64,000 nt of DNA from Paracoccus xiamenensis (GCF_011308835.1 NZ_JAAOHY010000001.1:1327990-1391989); one strand, 5' to 3'; numbered from the stretch's first letter, positions 29,069 to 38,229 are shown. Numbers and translations are program-made. Notes: generated from the sequence alone by a model not told the origin.

Positions 29069-31402
29069 TCAGTAAACGATGCTGCCCGTCCCCGCTGGCA
29101 GCGCGCCATAGGGCAGCCAGACGGTCTTCCACTGGACCGCGTGATCCAGATAGGCGCGCCCCTGCCCGACGGGCTTCGACCAATCGCGATTGGCGAAAGA
29201 CCAGACCGGCTTCAGGTTGCCGGTCGAAGCCTTCTCGACCGCCGCCGCACCTTCCGCGCCGCAGAACCACAGCGCGGCCACATCGTCATGCTGGGCCAGT
29301 ACCTGCGCCAGTTCGTCTTTCGGACCCGACACGATATTGACCACGCCGCCCGGCAGGTCCGAGGTATCGAAGACCTGCGCCAGATCGAAAGCCGCGACCG
29401 GATCATCCTGCGCCGGGATCACCACGACGCTGTTGCCCATGGCAATGGCGGGCGCGACGAGGCTGATGAACCCCAGCAGGGGCGCGTCGTTCGGGCAAAC
29501 GATGCCAATGGTCCCAAAAGATTCCGGGATCACGTTGACCAGATAGTTCGGCTTGGTCTGGACGTTCATCCCGTCATATTTGTCGGCCCATGCGGCATAG
29601 AAGAACAGCCGCTGAATCGCCGCATCCACGGGTTTTGCGCCATGTTTCTTCGCCAGATCATCGCGGCGCTGGGACAGGTTTTCAGCAATGAAATACAGCA
29701 CCTGCGCACGGGCATGGCCGCCCATCGCCGCCCATTTGGTGGCCTTCTTCGCTGCCTCGACTGCATTGCGGATGTCCTTGCGATTGCCAAGCGGCACCAG
29801 ATCGCCGGATGCCGCGCGATAGCTGGCCCCACCATCGGGCCGCTTCTGCGCACCACCGATATACAGCTTTTCGGTGCGGTCGATGCCGCCCGCCGCACTA
29901 GCGCCATCCAGCACCGCCTTGGGCGCGGGAGCGGCCTTTTCCTTCGCCTCGGCAATCTTGGGACCGCTGAGATAGTCCAGCAGGCCAACCCGCCCGCCTT
30001 CGCGACCGTAACCGGATTCGCGCATGCCGCCGAATGGGGCGGCGGCGTCGAACATGTTCGCGCCGTTGATCCAGACCACCCCCGCCTTGACCGAGGCCGC
30101 CAGGTCGGTCGCGACCGTGGCGCTTTCGGACCAGATCTGCGCGGCCAGACCGTAGCGCGTGTTGTTGGCCAGACTGATCGCCTCATCCGCGGTGCGGAAG
30201 GTGGTCAGGGTGGCGATGGGGCCAAAGATCTCTTCGCTCCATGCCGGGTTGGCGGGCGAGACCTGACGCAGATAGCCGGGCGCGATGAAGCAGGCATCGC
30301 CCGGCGCACCGCCGATCAGATCGGCACCGGCTGCAATGGCCTGCGCGGTCAGGCCCAGAATGCGGTTCTTCTGCACCGGGTGGACAATCGCGCCGACATC
30401 GGTGGATTTGTCCAGCGGAGGGCCAACGCGCAGCGTCGCCAGACGGCGTTGCAACAAGGTCTCGAACCGCTCTGCCACGGCTTCGGCCACCAGAATGCGC
30501 GAACCCGCACAGCAGACCTGGCCCTGATTGAACCAGATGGAATCCACGACGCCTTCGACGGCTGCGTCCAGATCGGCATCCTCCATCACGATGAAGGGCG
30601 ACTTGCCGCCCAGTTCCAGCGTCAGACGCTTGCCCGTCCCAGCAGTCGCGGCACGGATCGCACGCCCCACCTCGGTCGAGCCGGTGAAGGCGATCTTGTC
30701 CACCTCGGACGCCACAATCGCCGCCCCGGTCTCTCCATCGCCGGTGACGATATTGACGACGCCCTTGGGCAGCCCGACCTCCTGACAGATCTCGGCAAAG
30801 GCAAGCGCCGTCAGCGAGGTATATTCGGCAGGTTTCAGCACCACCGTATTGCCCGCCGCAATCGCCGGCGCGATCTTCCATGCCAGCATCAGCAGCGGGA
30901 AGTTCCACGGGATGATCTGGCCCGCCACGCCGATGGCTGAGTGGTCGGGGAATTCATCGGCCATCAGCTCGGCCCAGCCTGCGTGATGATAGAAGTGGCG
31001 CACCACCAGCGGGATGTCGGCATCGCGGCTTTCGCGGATCGGCTTGCCGTTATCCATGCTTTCCAGCACCGACAGGAAGCGTTCACGCTTTTGAATCGTG
31101 CGTGCGATTGCATAAAGATATTTCGCGCGTTCGTGCCCCGGCAGGCCGGCCCATTTCGGCTGCGCGCGGCGCGCGGCCTTGACGGCGGTATCCACGTCTT
31201 CCGCCGTGCCCTGGCTGATCTGGGCCAGCACGGTCCCGGTCGCCGGATCGGTCGTATCGAAGCCGTCGCCCGGCTTGGTAAAGCTGCCATTGATGAAATG
31301 GCCGAATTTCGGGTGAGCCTTGAGCCAGTCGCGCACGGCGCTGCTGTCCTCGACCGAGGGGCCATATTCCATCGTTTGCATGATCTCGCTCACAGTCGGC
31401 AT
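29069..31402 (-). CDS. Two-domain aldehyde dehydrogenase, ALDH16-like
   Basis: The 777-residue protein starts with a complete ALDH domain (residues 1-520) with E263 in LELGGKSPF and catalytic C297 in GQVCCAGSR. It is followed by a shorter second ALDH-like domain (about 530-777) that keeps the nucleotide-fold part but has no GQxC or ELGG motif, so it is presumably non-catalytic. This layout matches the ALDH16 group, known in Rhodobacteraceae. It starts 8 bases after deoC, so it most likely oxidises the acetaldehyde released by DeoC to acetate (inference). Confidence 0.9.
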   Translation of the reverse strand: MPTVSEIMQTMEYGPSVEDSSAVRDWLKAHPKFGHFINGSFTKPGDGFDTTDPATGTVLAQISQGTAEDVDTAVKAARRAQPKWAGLPGHERAKYLYAIARTIQKRERFLSVLESMDNGKPIRESRDADIPLVVRHFYHHAGWAELMADEFPDHSAIGVAGQIIPWNFPLLMLAWKIAPAIAAGNTVVLKPAEYTSLTALAFAEICQEVGLPKGVVNIVTGDGETGAAIVASEVDKIAFTGSTEVGRAIRAATAGTGKRLTLELGGKSPFIVMEDADLDAAVEGVVDSIWFNQGQVCCAGSRILVAEAVAERFETLLQRRLATLRVGPPLDKSTDVGAIVHPVQKNRILGLTAQAIAAGADLIGGAPGDACFIAPGYLRQVSPANPAWSEEIFGPIATLTTFRTADEAISLANNTRYGLAAQIWSESATVATDLAASVKAGVVWINGANMFDAAAPFGGMRESGYGREGGRVGLLDYLSGPKIAEAKEKAAPAPKAVLDGASAAGGIDRTEKLYIGGAQKRPDGGASYRAASGDLVPLGNRKDIRNAVEAAKKATKWAAMGGHARAQVLYFIAENLSQRRDDLAKKHGAKPVDAAIQRLFFYAAWADKYDGMNVQTKPNYLVNVIPESFGTIGIVCPNDAPLLGFISLVAPAIAMGNSVVVIPAQDDPVAAFDLAQVFDTSDLPGGVVNIVSGPKDELAQVLAQHDDVAALWFCGAEGAAAVEKASTGNLKPVWSFANRDWSKPVGQGRAYLDHAVQWKTVWLPYGALPAGTGSIVY

Positions 31403-31410
31403 GTTATCCC

Positions 31411-32361
31411 TCAGGCCATGGTCAGGCGGTGCGACGCGGCATAGCGGCCGGTCACGTAATGGCTGATCTGGCGTTCCAGATCGCCCAGAAGCGAGCTTGC
31501 GCCGATGCGGAACAGCTCCGGGCGCGTCCAATCGTCGCCGAGTTCTTCCTTCATCAGAACCTGCCAGGCAATCGCGTCCTTCGAGGTCTTGAGGCCGCCC
31601 GCAGGCTTGAAGCCGACCTTGAAGCCGGTCTGGTCCTGATAATCACGGATCGCCCTGCACATCACCAGCGACACCGGCAGCGTGGCATTGACGCCTTCCT
31701 TGCCAGTCGAGGTCTTGATGTAGTCGCTGCCCGCCTGCATGGCGACATGGCTGGCCTTGGCGACATTTTCCAGCGATTTCAGGTCACCGGTCGCAAGGAT
31801 CGCTTTCATCCGGGCAGGCCCGCAGGCCTCGCGCATGGCGCGCATCTCGTCATATAGCGCGGTCCAGTTGCCTTGCAGGACATGGGCGCGGGTGATGACG
31901 ATGTCGATTTCGTCCGCGCCCTGGTCGATGGCATAGCGGATTTCCGCAAGCCGCAGATCAAGCGGCATCAGCCCGGCCGGGAAACCCGTCGCCACGCTAG
32001 CGACCGGCACCCCCGAATTCCCAAGCGCGCGCTTGGCCGCGCCCACCATCGTCGGGTAGACGCAGACAGCGCCCGTGGTCAGGCTGTCCACCCCCATCGC
32101 GGCCAGCTGGTCCGGCGCGATCGGTTGCATCGCCTTGGCGCACAGGCGCGCCACGCGGTCCTCGGTATCGTCGCCCGCCAATGTGGTCAGGTCGATGCAG
32201 CGGATCGCATTCAGGATCCAGGCTGCCTGCCATTCCTTCTTCAAACTGCGCCGCACCGGCAGCGTCGCCGCCCGGCGTTCGACCGCCGGGGTGTTGATGC
32301 GGATCTGATCGAACCATTCCGGCGTCAGATCGGTGCCGGGATTGGGTTTCGTATGGGACAT
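31411..32361 (-). CDS. deoC: Deoxyribose-phosphate aldolase
   Basis: The 316-residue class I aldolase splits 2-deoxyribose 5-phosphate into acetaldehyde and glyceraldehyde 3-phosphate. The Schiff-base lysine K216 sits in DYIKTSTGKEG; D153 (ADEIDIV) and a second lysine in GFKPAGG complete the active site. The long N-terminal extension before the (beta/alpha)8 barrel is typical of the longer DeoC subfamily. It heads an operon with the ALDH16-like gene. No kinase or phosphorylase of the pathway lies nearby. Confidence 0.95.
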   Translation of the reverse strand: MSHTKPNPGTDLTPEWFDQIRINTPAVERRAATLPVRRSLKKEWQAAWILNAIRCIDLTTLAGDDTEDRVARLCAKAMQPIAPDQLAAMGVDSLTTGAVCVYPTMVGAAKRALGNSGVPVASVATGFPAGLMPLDLRLAEIRYAIDQGADEIDIVITRAHVLQGNWTALYDEMRAMREACGPARMKAILATGDLKSLENVAKASHVAMQAGSDYIKTSTGKEGVNATLPVSLVMCRAIRDYQDQTGFKVGFKPAGGLKTSKDAIAWQVLMKEELGDDWTRPELFRIGASSLLGDLERQISHYVTGRYAASHRLTMA

Positions 32362-32508
32362 ACTGTTCTCGCGTCGATTTAGACGGTCACGGTAGCGGGC
32401 GATTTAGCACGCGACAAGCGGCGTCGCTATACCACCTTCACCACCTTGCGCACTGGCCTGTGGGTAACGGGCGACGTTCAAAAATTTGAGGTCTCCAGGG
32501 GGCGCAGT

Positions 32509-33249
32509 TTAGGAGGTGCCAGGATCACAGATAAGCGCGGCAAATTCCGCCTGCTCCTCGTCTGCGTCAAAACGATAGGTCATTAGCGCCACGTTCCAGA
32601 AGCGGGTCTCGACATCCACAGGCGAGCGCCCTTCCTTAACCGGGAGGTCGGTCGCGAGCTCATCCAACGGCGAGCGCCCTTCCTTAACAACGAGGGCGGT
32701 CGCAAGCTCATCGACACATCTGCGATGCACGGAAAGAGTGTTGCTAACATGCGCCCCCATACGACCAAGCGCAATCGCCTCGGGCCAGGGTTCAAAGTCA
32801 TAAGCCGCGGCATGTTCGTCGATCCAGTTCTGCGCAGCATCGGCCATTGCTGCCGAGGGCGTTGGCAACCTGTCACCGAGGACCTGTGCGCGATGTTTTT
32901 CGCCAAACATCGCGATCATTGCATCATCGAGATACGCCCCCACCGTGCATTCCCAATTTGCATGCCCCCCCGCGTCAGCAAGTACGCTCAGATTATGCGT
33001 CGGATGGAGGTATGTTATCTTGTGCATCGCCAGGCCGGGTATGCTCCCATACGCGTCAATCACACGCTGAACGTCTTCGGGAATGGTAAATTCGTCCTGC
33101 AACTGGCTTTGATCACCCTTCAGTACGAATGACAGGCAGGCCGTCATATACTGATCCGTCAGTTGTTCGAACTCTTGACCCGAGGCGGGAAGCGACATTC
33201 CGCCAAGAAGTGCAGCAGCAACCGGCCCAGCTGCCTTGTTGAAAAGCAT
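32509..33249 (-). CDS. Hypothetical exported protein with a duplicated 16-residue segment
   Basis: I do not recognise the family. The 246-residue product has a signal peptide (MLFNKAAGPVAAALLGG, cut near ASG). The mature part contains a few cysteines that could form disulfides (TACLSF, ANWECTV, HRRCVDE and a late LICDPG). Residues about 180-215 are two near-identical copies of a DELATxLxVKEGRSP unit encoded by a 48-bp tandem repeat (32621-32716). Base composition is visibly less GC-rich than the flanking genes, and the genome neighbours are unrelated, so it may be acquired. No function is proposed. Confidence 0.6.
   Translation of the reverse strand: MLFNKAAGPVAAALLGGMSLPASGQEFEQLTDQYMTACLSFVLKGDQSQLQDEFTIPEDVQRVIDAYGSIPGLAMHKITYLHPTHNLSVLADAGGHANWECTVGAYLDDAMIAMFGEKHRAQVLGDRLPTPSAAMADAAQNWIDEHAAAYDFEPWPEAIALGRMGAHVSNTLSVHRRCVDELATALVVKEGRSPLDELATDLPVKEGRSPVDVETRFWNVALMTYRFDADEEQAEFAALICDPGTS
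32621..32716. repeat. 48-bp tandem direct repeat, two copies
   Basis: Copy one is 32621-32668 and copy two 32669-32716. The first 20 bases (GGCGAGCGCCCTTCCTTAAC) are identical, while the remaining 28 differ at a few places. The period is a multiple of three and stays in frame, adding 16 residues to the encoded protein. Confidence 0.9.
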
Positions 33250-33353
33250 GATACGTTTTCCTCGATTGATTCTGATTAGATGACAATCATCGCATCAAGT
33301 GACTGACATGCCTCAACTTCGGTGATGGCAGGGCAGTAAGAGGCGGGATCGCT

Positions 33354-34049
33354 CTACTTCGGATCGCGCGGCTTGCCCTTCCAGGTATCCAGCCAGCCGG
33401 TAAAGCCTTCGCGCGCCTCGTTGAATTCGGTCGAAACGCGGTCCATCGCGGCATCGGCGCGGGCATCGACATTGTCGACGGCGGCACCGACGCGCTTGGC
33501 TGCCGGATCAATGGTGCGTTCGCGGAACTGGTTCCACATCCGCCAGATCAGCGCCAGGAACGCGCCCAGCACGACCAGGATCAGCATCGCGGGCCAGTTC
33601 AGCGGCGATTCATTCGGGCCGGCGACCTGCTTGATCGAAATCGCGTTCGGATAGACCGAGAAGAACGGGATACGCCAGCCATAGGCGGTGACACTGACCC
33701 ATTGCGGATTGGCCGAGTCGGAACGGAAATTCGTCGCCTCGGCATGCAGGTTCGAACTGTCATACTTGAAATAGGGCGGCCAGATCCAACCGGTATCCTC
33801 ATTGCGATAGACGAAGACCTTGCCGTTCGGACGCACCGTTTCGATAAAGCGGATGTCGCGCTGACCGGCGGCATTTTCAACTGTGCCGGTGTCGGCCGAG
33901 GCATAGAAGATCGCGTTGGCCCCGACATCGGTCAGCCGGTTATAGGTGTTGGTGATGCGCACCGTGTTCTTGCTGGGCAGTGCGTAATCCAGAAACAAAA
34001 AAACGGTGACGCCCAGCAGAACGCCCAGTGTAACCTTGATGTAATGCAT
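33354..34049 (-). CDS. DUF1523-like membrane protein, last gene of the AAA+ cluster
   Basis: The 231-residue protein has an N-terminal membrane helix (VTLGVLLGVTVFLFLDYAL), an extracytoplasmic domain of about 125 residues and a second helix (AMLILVVLGAFLALIWRMW), then a charged cytoplasmic tail. It resembles the DUF1523 family as I remember it; that name gives no function. It lies 16 bases after the 92-residue membrane gene on the same strand. It may be a membrane sensor or anchor for the cluster (inference). Confidence 0.8.
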   Translation of the reverse strand: MHYIKVTLGVLLGVTVFLFLDYALPSKNTVRITNTYNRLTDVGANAIFYASADTGTVENAAGQRDIRFIETVRPNGKVFVYRNEDTGWIWPPYFKYDSSNLHAEATNFRSDSANPQWVSVTAYGWRIPFFSVYPNAISIKQVAGPNESPLNWPAMLILVVLGAFLALIWRMWNQFRERTIDPAAKRVGAAVDNVDARADAAMDRVSTEFNEAREGFTGWLDTWKGKPRDPK

Positions 34050-34065
34050 TATGGGCGACGCCTCC

Positions 34066-34344
34066 TTATTGCACGTTCACGTACCACGCGATCACCGCGA
34101 TGACGATCGTCGGGATCACGAAAACAAGCGCAAGCAGCCGCGCTTTCAGCGTCTTCTGAAACCCTACCATCGAACGCCGCACGAAGGCCCTTCGTTCCTC
34201 GCTATCGCCGGCGCGGTCGGGATGGCGGCGGTCCCATTCCTTTTCCAGCGCTTCCGCCTTGGTGGAGCGCAGATAGACCGTCAGCAGGGCATAGAAGATC
34301 GCTTCGATCACGAACAGGATGACGGCTAGCCGGATAATCGCCAT
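34066..34344 (-). CDS. Small two-helix membrane protein of the AAA+ cluster
   Basis: The 92-residue protein has an N-terminal hydrophobic helix (VILFVIEAIFYALLTVYL), a central basic and acidic cytoplasmic loop of about 45 residues (KEWDRRHPDR, EERRAFVRR) and a C-terminal helix (LVFVIPTIVIAVIAWYV). I cannot name a family. It begins three bases after the stop of the 489-residue gene, a spacing that suggests co-expression. Confidence 0.8.
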   Translation of the reverse strand: MAIIRLAVILFVIEAIFYALLTVYLRSTKAEALEKEWDRRHPDRAGDSEERRAFVRRSMVGFQKTLKARLLALVFVIPTIVIAVIAWYVNVQ

Positions 34345-34347
34345 GAA

Positions 34348-35817
34348 TTACTTCCCCCATGGGCCGCGTAGCGCGGGTTTGGATGGCTGCACGGCATCCG
34401 CGTTCCAGCGCAATCCCTCCGCGCCGCTGCGCCAGCCGCCACCGCCCTGTTCGGTCAGACGCGTGCCGGATGCCGCCTTCACCGGCCCCCATGGACCGCT
34501 GGCCGGCATGGCAGAGGCGACCGGCTCTGCCATGCCCGGCTCTGGTCCGAAAAGCGCCTCGCGGGTGCCCTGCTTGTCGATCTGGTATTCGCGGGCCAGC
34601 TGGTTCGCGACATATTCCTTTTTCGCCTCGTCCCAGGTCTGGTAGCGCTTGTAGAACAGGGGCTTGTGCATGATGAACAACGCACGCACGTCATGCGGGG
34701 CCAGTTCCGTCAGCATCTGGTTGACCAGATCGCGGGTCGGCCCGGCACTGGCGCGGATGGCATAGAAATAGGCCGGATCGGCGCTGTCGATCACCGGCCA
34801 GTCCCCGCCTTCCTCGGCATAGCGCAGCAGCGCCGACAGCCCGCGGATCTCACCCGGCAGCCCCGAGCCCATCCGCGCCGCCGCCCGGCGCAGGGCCGAG
34901 CGCGTGCCGTCGCCGGTATCGATCCCCAGCTTGACCGCCGCATCGACCAGCACGAAATCGATCTTCTGGCGCAGGATCGCCGCGCCGTCCGCACCCTTGG
35001 CGGTGATGATCGGTTCGGCAAGCGCATTGCGCGCCAGCCACATCGCCACCGCATTGGTGTCCTGAAGCGCGATCACCTTCACGCCCGGCAGTTCGGTGTC
35101 GAATTGCGGGTCGGTGAAGGCCGAAGGATCGGTGAAGATCATCGCCTTTTCGCGCGGGGACCGGAAAACATAGACACCGCCGAAAAGCGAGGTCCAGAAA
35201 TCCGGCACCTCGTATTCGCCGACCTCCAGATGGACCGGGTTGCGGATCACGTCGCCGGTTTCCTTGGCCTGTTCGATCATCCGCGCGATCAGCACATCGT
35301 CATACCAGCCCCCCGGCTCTGCCCGGAAACGCTGGATCAGCGCGGTCAGCTTGTCGGCGCCGGCGACATGGTTGCCGGTGGTGTCGGCGCTGATGCGGAT
35401 GCGATTGATCTGCAACAGATCGGCGGGCGTCTTCACCTGCCAGACCATATCGTCCATCTCGCCCACCACGGCGTCGCGGGCGGTCAGGCTGAACAGCTGG
35501 TTTTCGTTATCCTGAATGAACTTCTGCAACAGATCCCGCAGGACCGAGAGATCCGCATTCAGCAGCGGCGCGGTCTTCTGTTCCGTAGTCAGCAGGATGA
35601 ACTGCCGATGCGCGCCTTCGGGGTTGAGGTAATCGAGATCGCCGATCTCGTCCCCCACCTCGGGCGAGTATCCCGCAAGGTCGATATGAAATTCCGGCAG
35701 CTGCGTTTCCTTGCCGGTAATCAGCTTCAACGCCCGATTATAGCGCGCCACCCATGCCGGGCTGTCCACCCGGATCATGTTGCCGAACATCAGGCCTTTT
35801 TCGATGAGGCGTTTCAT
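34348..35817 (-). CDS. 489-residue protein of unknown function in the AAA+ cluster
   Basis: No catalytic motif or membrane segment is visible. The protein starts MKRLIEKGLMFGNMIR and is a mixed alpha/beta cytoplasmic protein with a C-terminal low-complexity tail rich in Gly/Pro/Ala/Trp (residues about 430-489). I vaguely recall a DUF6638-type family in Rhodobacterales that fits this neighbourhood but cannot verify it. The start ATG overlaps the preceding gene's stop (ATGA), so translation is coupled. It is a core member of the cluster by position. Confidence 0.8.
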   Translation of the reverse strand: MKRLIEKGLMFGNMIRVDSPAWVARYNRALKLITGKETQLPEFHIDLAGYSPEVGDEIGDLDYLNPEGAHRQFILLTTEQKTAPLLNADLSVLRDLLQKFIQDNENQLFSLTARDAVVGEMDDMVWQVKTPADLLQINRIRISADTTGNHVAGADKLTALIQRFRAEPGGWYDDVLIARMIEQAKETGDVIRNPVHLEVGEYEVPDFWTSLFGGVYVFRSPREKAMIFTDPSAFTDPQFDTELPGVKVIALQDTNAVAMWLARNALAEPIITAKGADGAAILRQKIDFVLVDAAVKLGIDTGDGTRSALRRAAARMGSGLPGEIRGLSALLRYAEEGGDWPVIDSADPAYFYAIRASAGPTRDLVNQMLTELAPHDVRALFIMHKPLFYKRYQTWDEAKKEYVANQLAREYQIDKQGTREALFGPEPGMAEPVASAMPASGPWGPVKAASGTRLTEQGGGGWRSGAEGLRWNADAVQPSKPALRGPWGK

Positions 35818-36296
35818 CGCGATCCCCCACCTTTCGTTCGGATGTCTTCTTTGATCCGGTCCCAGCCGCGGTTGAGAATTGCCTGTGATAGCTCCACGAT
35901 TTTTGCTGAACTTGCTTCGTCGCTGCCGTCGAGAAGTTCCCTCCTAAATGATCGTATTTCGCGAAGGAGATCTACTGAATTTGGGTCGTCCATATTCAAC
36001 ATCATCATGATCTCATGCAAACATAGTGACAGCTGTTGGGCACGCTGACGTTTTTGCTCATCCGTCGGTGCATCAGTATCCTGATATAAAATAGTCATCA
36101 GAGCCAGAAAGTCGGCCAATCTTGTCCTGAGTCGATCAAGCCACGCCTGTCGAAACTCAGCGATCTTCATTTCCTGCGCTAATCTTCGGTTGGCAGCGTG
36201 CGCTTGGTTGGCTGTCCAAGCCCCCCACAGAGCAGCTCCAGCTGCAATGCATGCGACGGCAACGGGAATGAAAATTGACCACTCGATCTCTTTCAC
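35814..36296 (-). CDS. Small single-helix membrane protein with atypical base composition
   Basis: The 160-residue protein starts at GTG 36296 behind AGGAGGGGTGAT, one base after the ATPase stop. It has one N-terminal transmembrane helix (FIPVAVACIAAGAALWGAW), then a helical cytoplasmic domain of about 125 residues (KIAEFRQAWLDRLRTRLADF). This shape is common among small helical proteins with phage- or defence-like neighbours, but I cannot name it. The gene is clearly less GC-rich than both neighbours and uses more A/T-ending codons, as if inserted into the operon. Its stop overlaps the next start as ATGA. Confidence 0.72.
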   Translation of the reverse strand: MKEIEWSIFIPVAVACIAAGAALWGAWTANQAHAANRRLAQEMKIAEFRQAWLDRLRTRLADFLALMTILYQDTDAPTDEQKRQRAQQLSLCLHEIMMMLNMDDPNSVDLLREIRSFRRELLDGSDEASSAKIVELSQAILNRGWDRIKEDIRTKGGGSR

Positions 36297-36297
36297 A

Positions 36298-38229
36298 TCA
36301 CCCCTCCTTGAACCGCTTCTGCGCCTCGGCCATGCGCTCCATCCCGCGAACCGCCTCCTCAATCGCTGTCTCGTCGCTGCTATCGGCATAGCGCCATTCG
36401 CTGTCGGCGTAGCGGTTGATTTCCTGCGCGATCATCTCGCGGGTGATGGGCTGGCGCAGGGCCTCGATCATTTCCAGCTTGCGGGCATAGGGCTGGTGCA
36501 TGAACGGCTCGGGCGAGGTGAACCATTCGTCGGGCATGTCGAAATCCATGCTGCGCGCCTTGATCGCGTCGGTGATGTTCTTGATGGCGCGGCCGGTGAA
36601 GCGTTCATCCGCCACCGAAATTGCGTGCAGATAGGTGCCGAACTCGGCAAGCGTATCCAGCGGGCCGGTCTGGGCGGTGACCTCGGACCAGACCTTTGCA
36701 AGCCCGGCCTCCTGCGGCTGATTGTGCTTTTCAAGGCTGTCGGCCACGGCGGTCTTGATGGCCTGCGCTTTCATCAGTTCATGCTCGCCCACGGGGATGT
36801 CGTGGCGCTTGCCCAGAAGCAGGGACAGGATGTCGATATAATCGGCCTGCGTCTTCGGCCCGTCGATCAGGAAGCGCGCGCCGGCCCGCTGTCGCAGCGC
36901 GTCGTCGATGGATTCGGCATAGTTCGAAAACATCCCGAAGGTCGCATTGCCGCGCACGATGGTGCTGGCACCGGCAAACGCCTCCATCAGCACGGCGGTG
37001 ATCTCCTGCTGGCCGGATGAGGACTGCTTGTCGCCGCGCTTGCCGGCGATCTGGTCGATATCGTCAATGGTGCCAAAACCGATCACGCCGGGGTCGATGA
37101 CATTATTGATAAAGGCGCGGGCGTTCTGGCCCGACTTGCCCTGATAGCTGTCGACATTGTCGATGGACAGGTTCGCATAGCGGAAGGGATAGCCCGCGAC
37201 GGTGCAGTAATCGTTCAGCAGACCGGCCATCATCTGGATCAGCGTCGTCTTGCCGGTGCCGGGCTTGCCGTCGCCAAGGAAGGTATAGATGAACCCGCCG
37301 AGTTCGACGAAGGGGTTCATCCGCTTGTCGAAATCGTAAGCAACCAGCATCCGCGCCAGCCGCATCATCTGGTGTTTGGCGATGGCGTTGCCGACGACCT
37401 CCTCGGGCTTTTTGAAGGCCAGTTGCACGGGCTTGCCGCGCGCCTTGGTGGCGGGGGCATAGCCTGCGATGGGGAAATCATCCGCCGCAACACGCCAGCT
37501 TGCGCCGGTGAAGGCGCCGGTGCGGGGCGTGCTTTCGGCGCGAGCCTGAACGGCGGCCGACAGCGCCTCGGCATACGCGATGACGGTGGCGATCAGGGTC
37601 TTGTCGTCATGGGCAGTGCGCGACAGGTTCTGATCCAACTCCCACAGTGCGCCTTGCAGGGCGGTCAGGGGGTTGTCGGTCAGCAGCTCATCCGCCGTGA
37701 TGCCTTCTACCGTTTCGGGGCCGGCATGTTCGGCCAGCAGAAAGGCGGTCGCGTTGGCAAAGACCGACAGCGCCGCCAGCGATTCCGCTGCCAGCAATTC
37801 GCCGAATTCGCCCCGCTTTTCGGCGGGAAGACGGCCTTCCAGATTGGCGCGCTTCAGTTCCGCCGCGCCGGAACGCGCCGCGACCTCATCCACCACCGCC
37901 AGCGAAATCGCCAACGCCCGGCGCAGCGCACGCGCCACCGTTGCAGCGGCGGGAGAGGCCAGGTCGTCGCCCCCCACCCCTTCGATGCGGTCAATCAGCT
38001 GGGTGCCTTCGGGACGCGCCGTGGCGACCGAACGCCCAGCCAGTCCGGGCGTGGTGGACCGGAAGCGTGTCGTACGCGGAATACCGGGCGAGCGTTCGGG
38101 CTGCGCGGCTGGTGCCGCCGCCTTGCCCAGACGCGGCGCGTGGTCAAAGCCGTTCAGCAGCGACAAGGCCTGCGGGTAATGGGCGCGAATCTCGGCCTCG
38201 GGCAATTCCATTTCGTTGCGAACGTCCAT
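36298..38229 (-). CDS. AAA+ ATPase of the unassigned cluster
   Basis: The 643-residue protein has a long N-terminal region (1-310) without clear domains, then a AAA+ module: Walker A GKPGTGKT (321-328), Walker B-like IGFGTIDDID (383-391), sensor-1 asparagine near 436 (GMFSNYAES) and the paired arginines of DDALRQRAGARF (about 442-453) that resemble an arginine finger. The C-terminal 180 residues are helical. It could remodel protein complexes in an ATP-dependent manner. It follows the glycolipid-binding-like gene with an exact stop-start junction TGAATG and is the only enzyme-like gene of the cluster. Confidence 0.88.
   Translation of the reverse strand: MDVRNEMELPEAEIRAHYPQALSLLNGFDHAPRLGKAAAPAAQPERSPGIPRTTRFRSTTPGLAGRSVATARPEGTQLIDRIEGVGGDDLASPAAATVARALRRALAISLAVVDEVAARSGAAELKRANLEGRLPAEKRGEFGELLAAESLAALSVFANATAFLLAEHAGPETVEGITADELLTDNPLTALQGALWELDQNLSRTAHDDKTLIATVIAYAEALSAAVQARAESTPRTGAFTGASWRVAADDFPIAGYAPATKARGKPVQLAFKKPEEVVGNAIAKHQMMRLARMLVAYDFDKRMNPFVELGGFIYTFLGDGKPGTGKTTLIQMMAGLLNDYCTVAGYPFRYANLSIDNVDSYQGKSGQNARAFINNVIDPGVIGFGTIDDIDQIAGKRGDKQSSSGQQEITAVLMEAFAGASTIVRGNATFGMFSNYAESIDDALRQRAGARFLIDGPKTQADYIDILSLLLGKRHDIPVGEHELMKAQAIKTAVADSLEKHNQPQEAGLAKVWSEVTAQTGPLDTLAEFGTYLHAISVADERFTGRAIKNITDAIKARSMDFDMPDEWFTSPEPFMHQPYARKLEMIEALRQPITREMIAQEINRYADSEWRYADSSDETAIEEAVRGMERMAEAQKRFKEG

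Noticed and set aside
32621..32716. Two 48-bp repeats considered as a CRISPR array
   Set aside because: The copies are directly adjacent without spacers and lie inside a reading frame in phase.
32509..33249. The secreted orphan considered as part of the AAA+ cluster
   Set aside because: It lies on the same strand but is separated by about 100 bases with different composition and no overlap, so inclusion is not supported.
34666..36048. A 460-codon plus-strand frame opposite the 489-aa gene
   Set aside because: It has no motif or start signal and mirrors the coupled minus-strand genes.
35814..36296. The small membrane gene considered as a toxin or phage holin
   Set aside because: It has one helix and a long helical domain, no antitoxin partner or lysis gene nearby, and strong coupling to the AAA+ operon.
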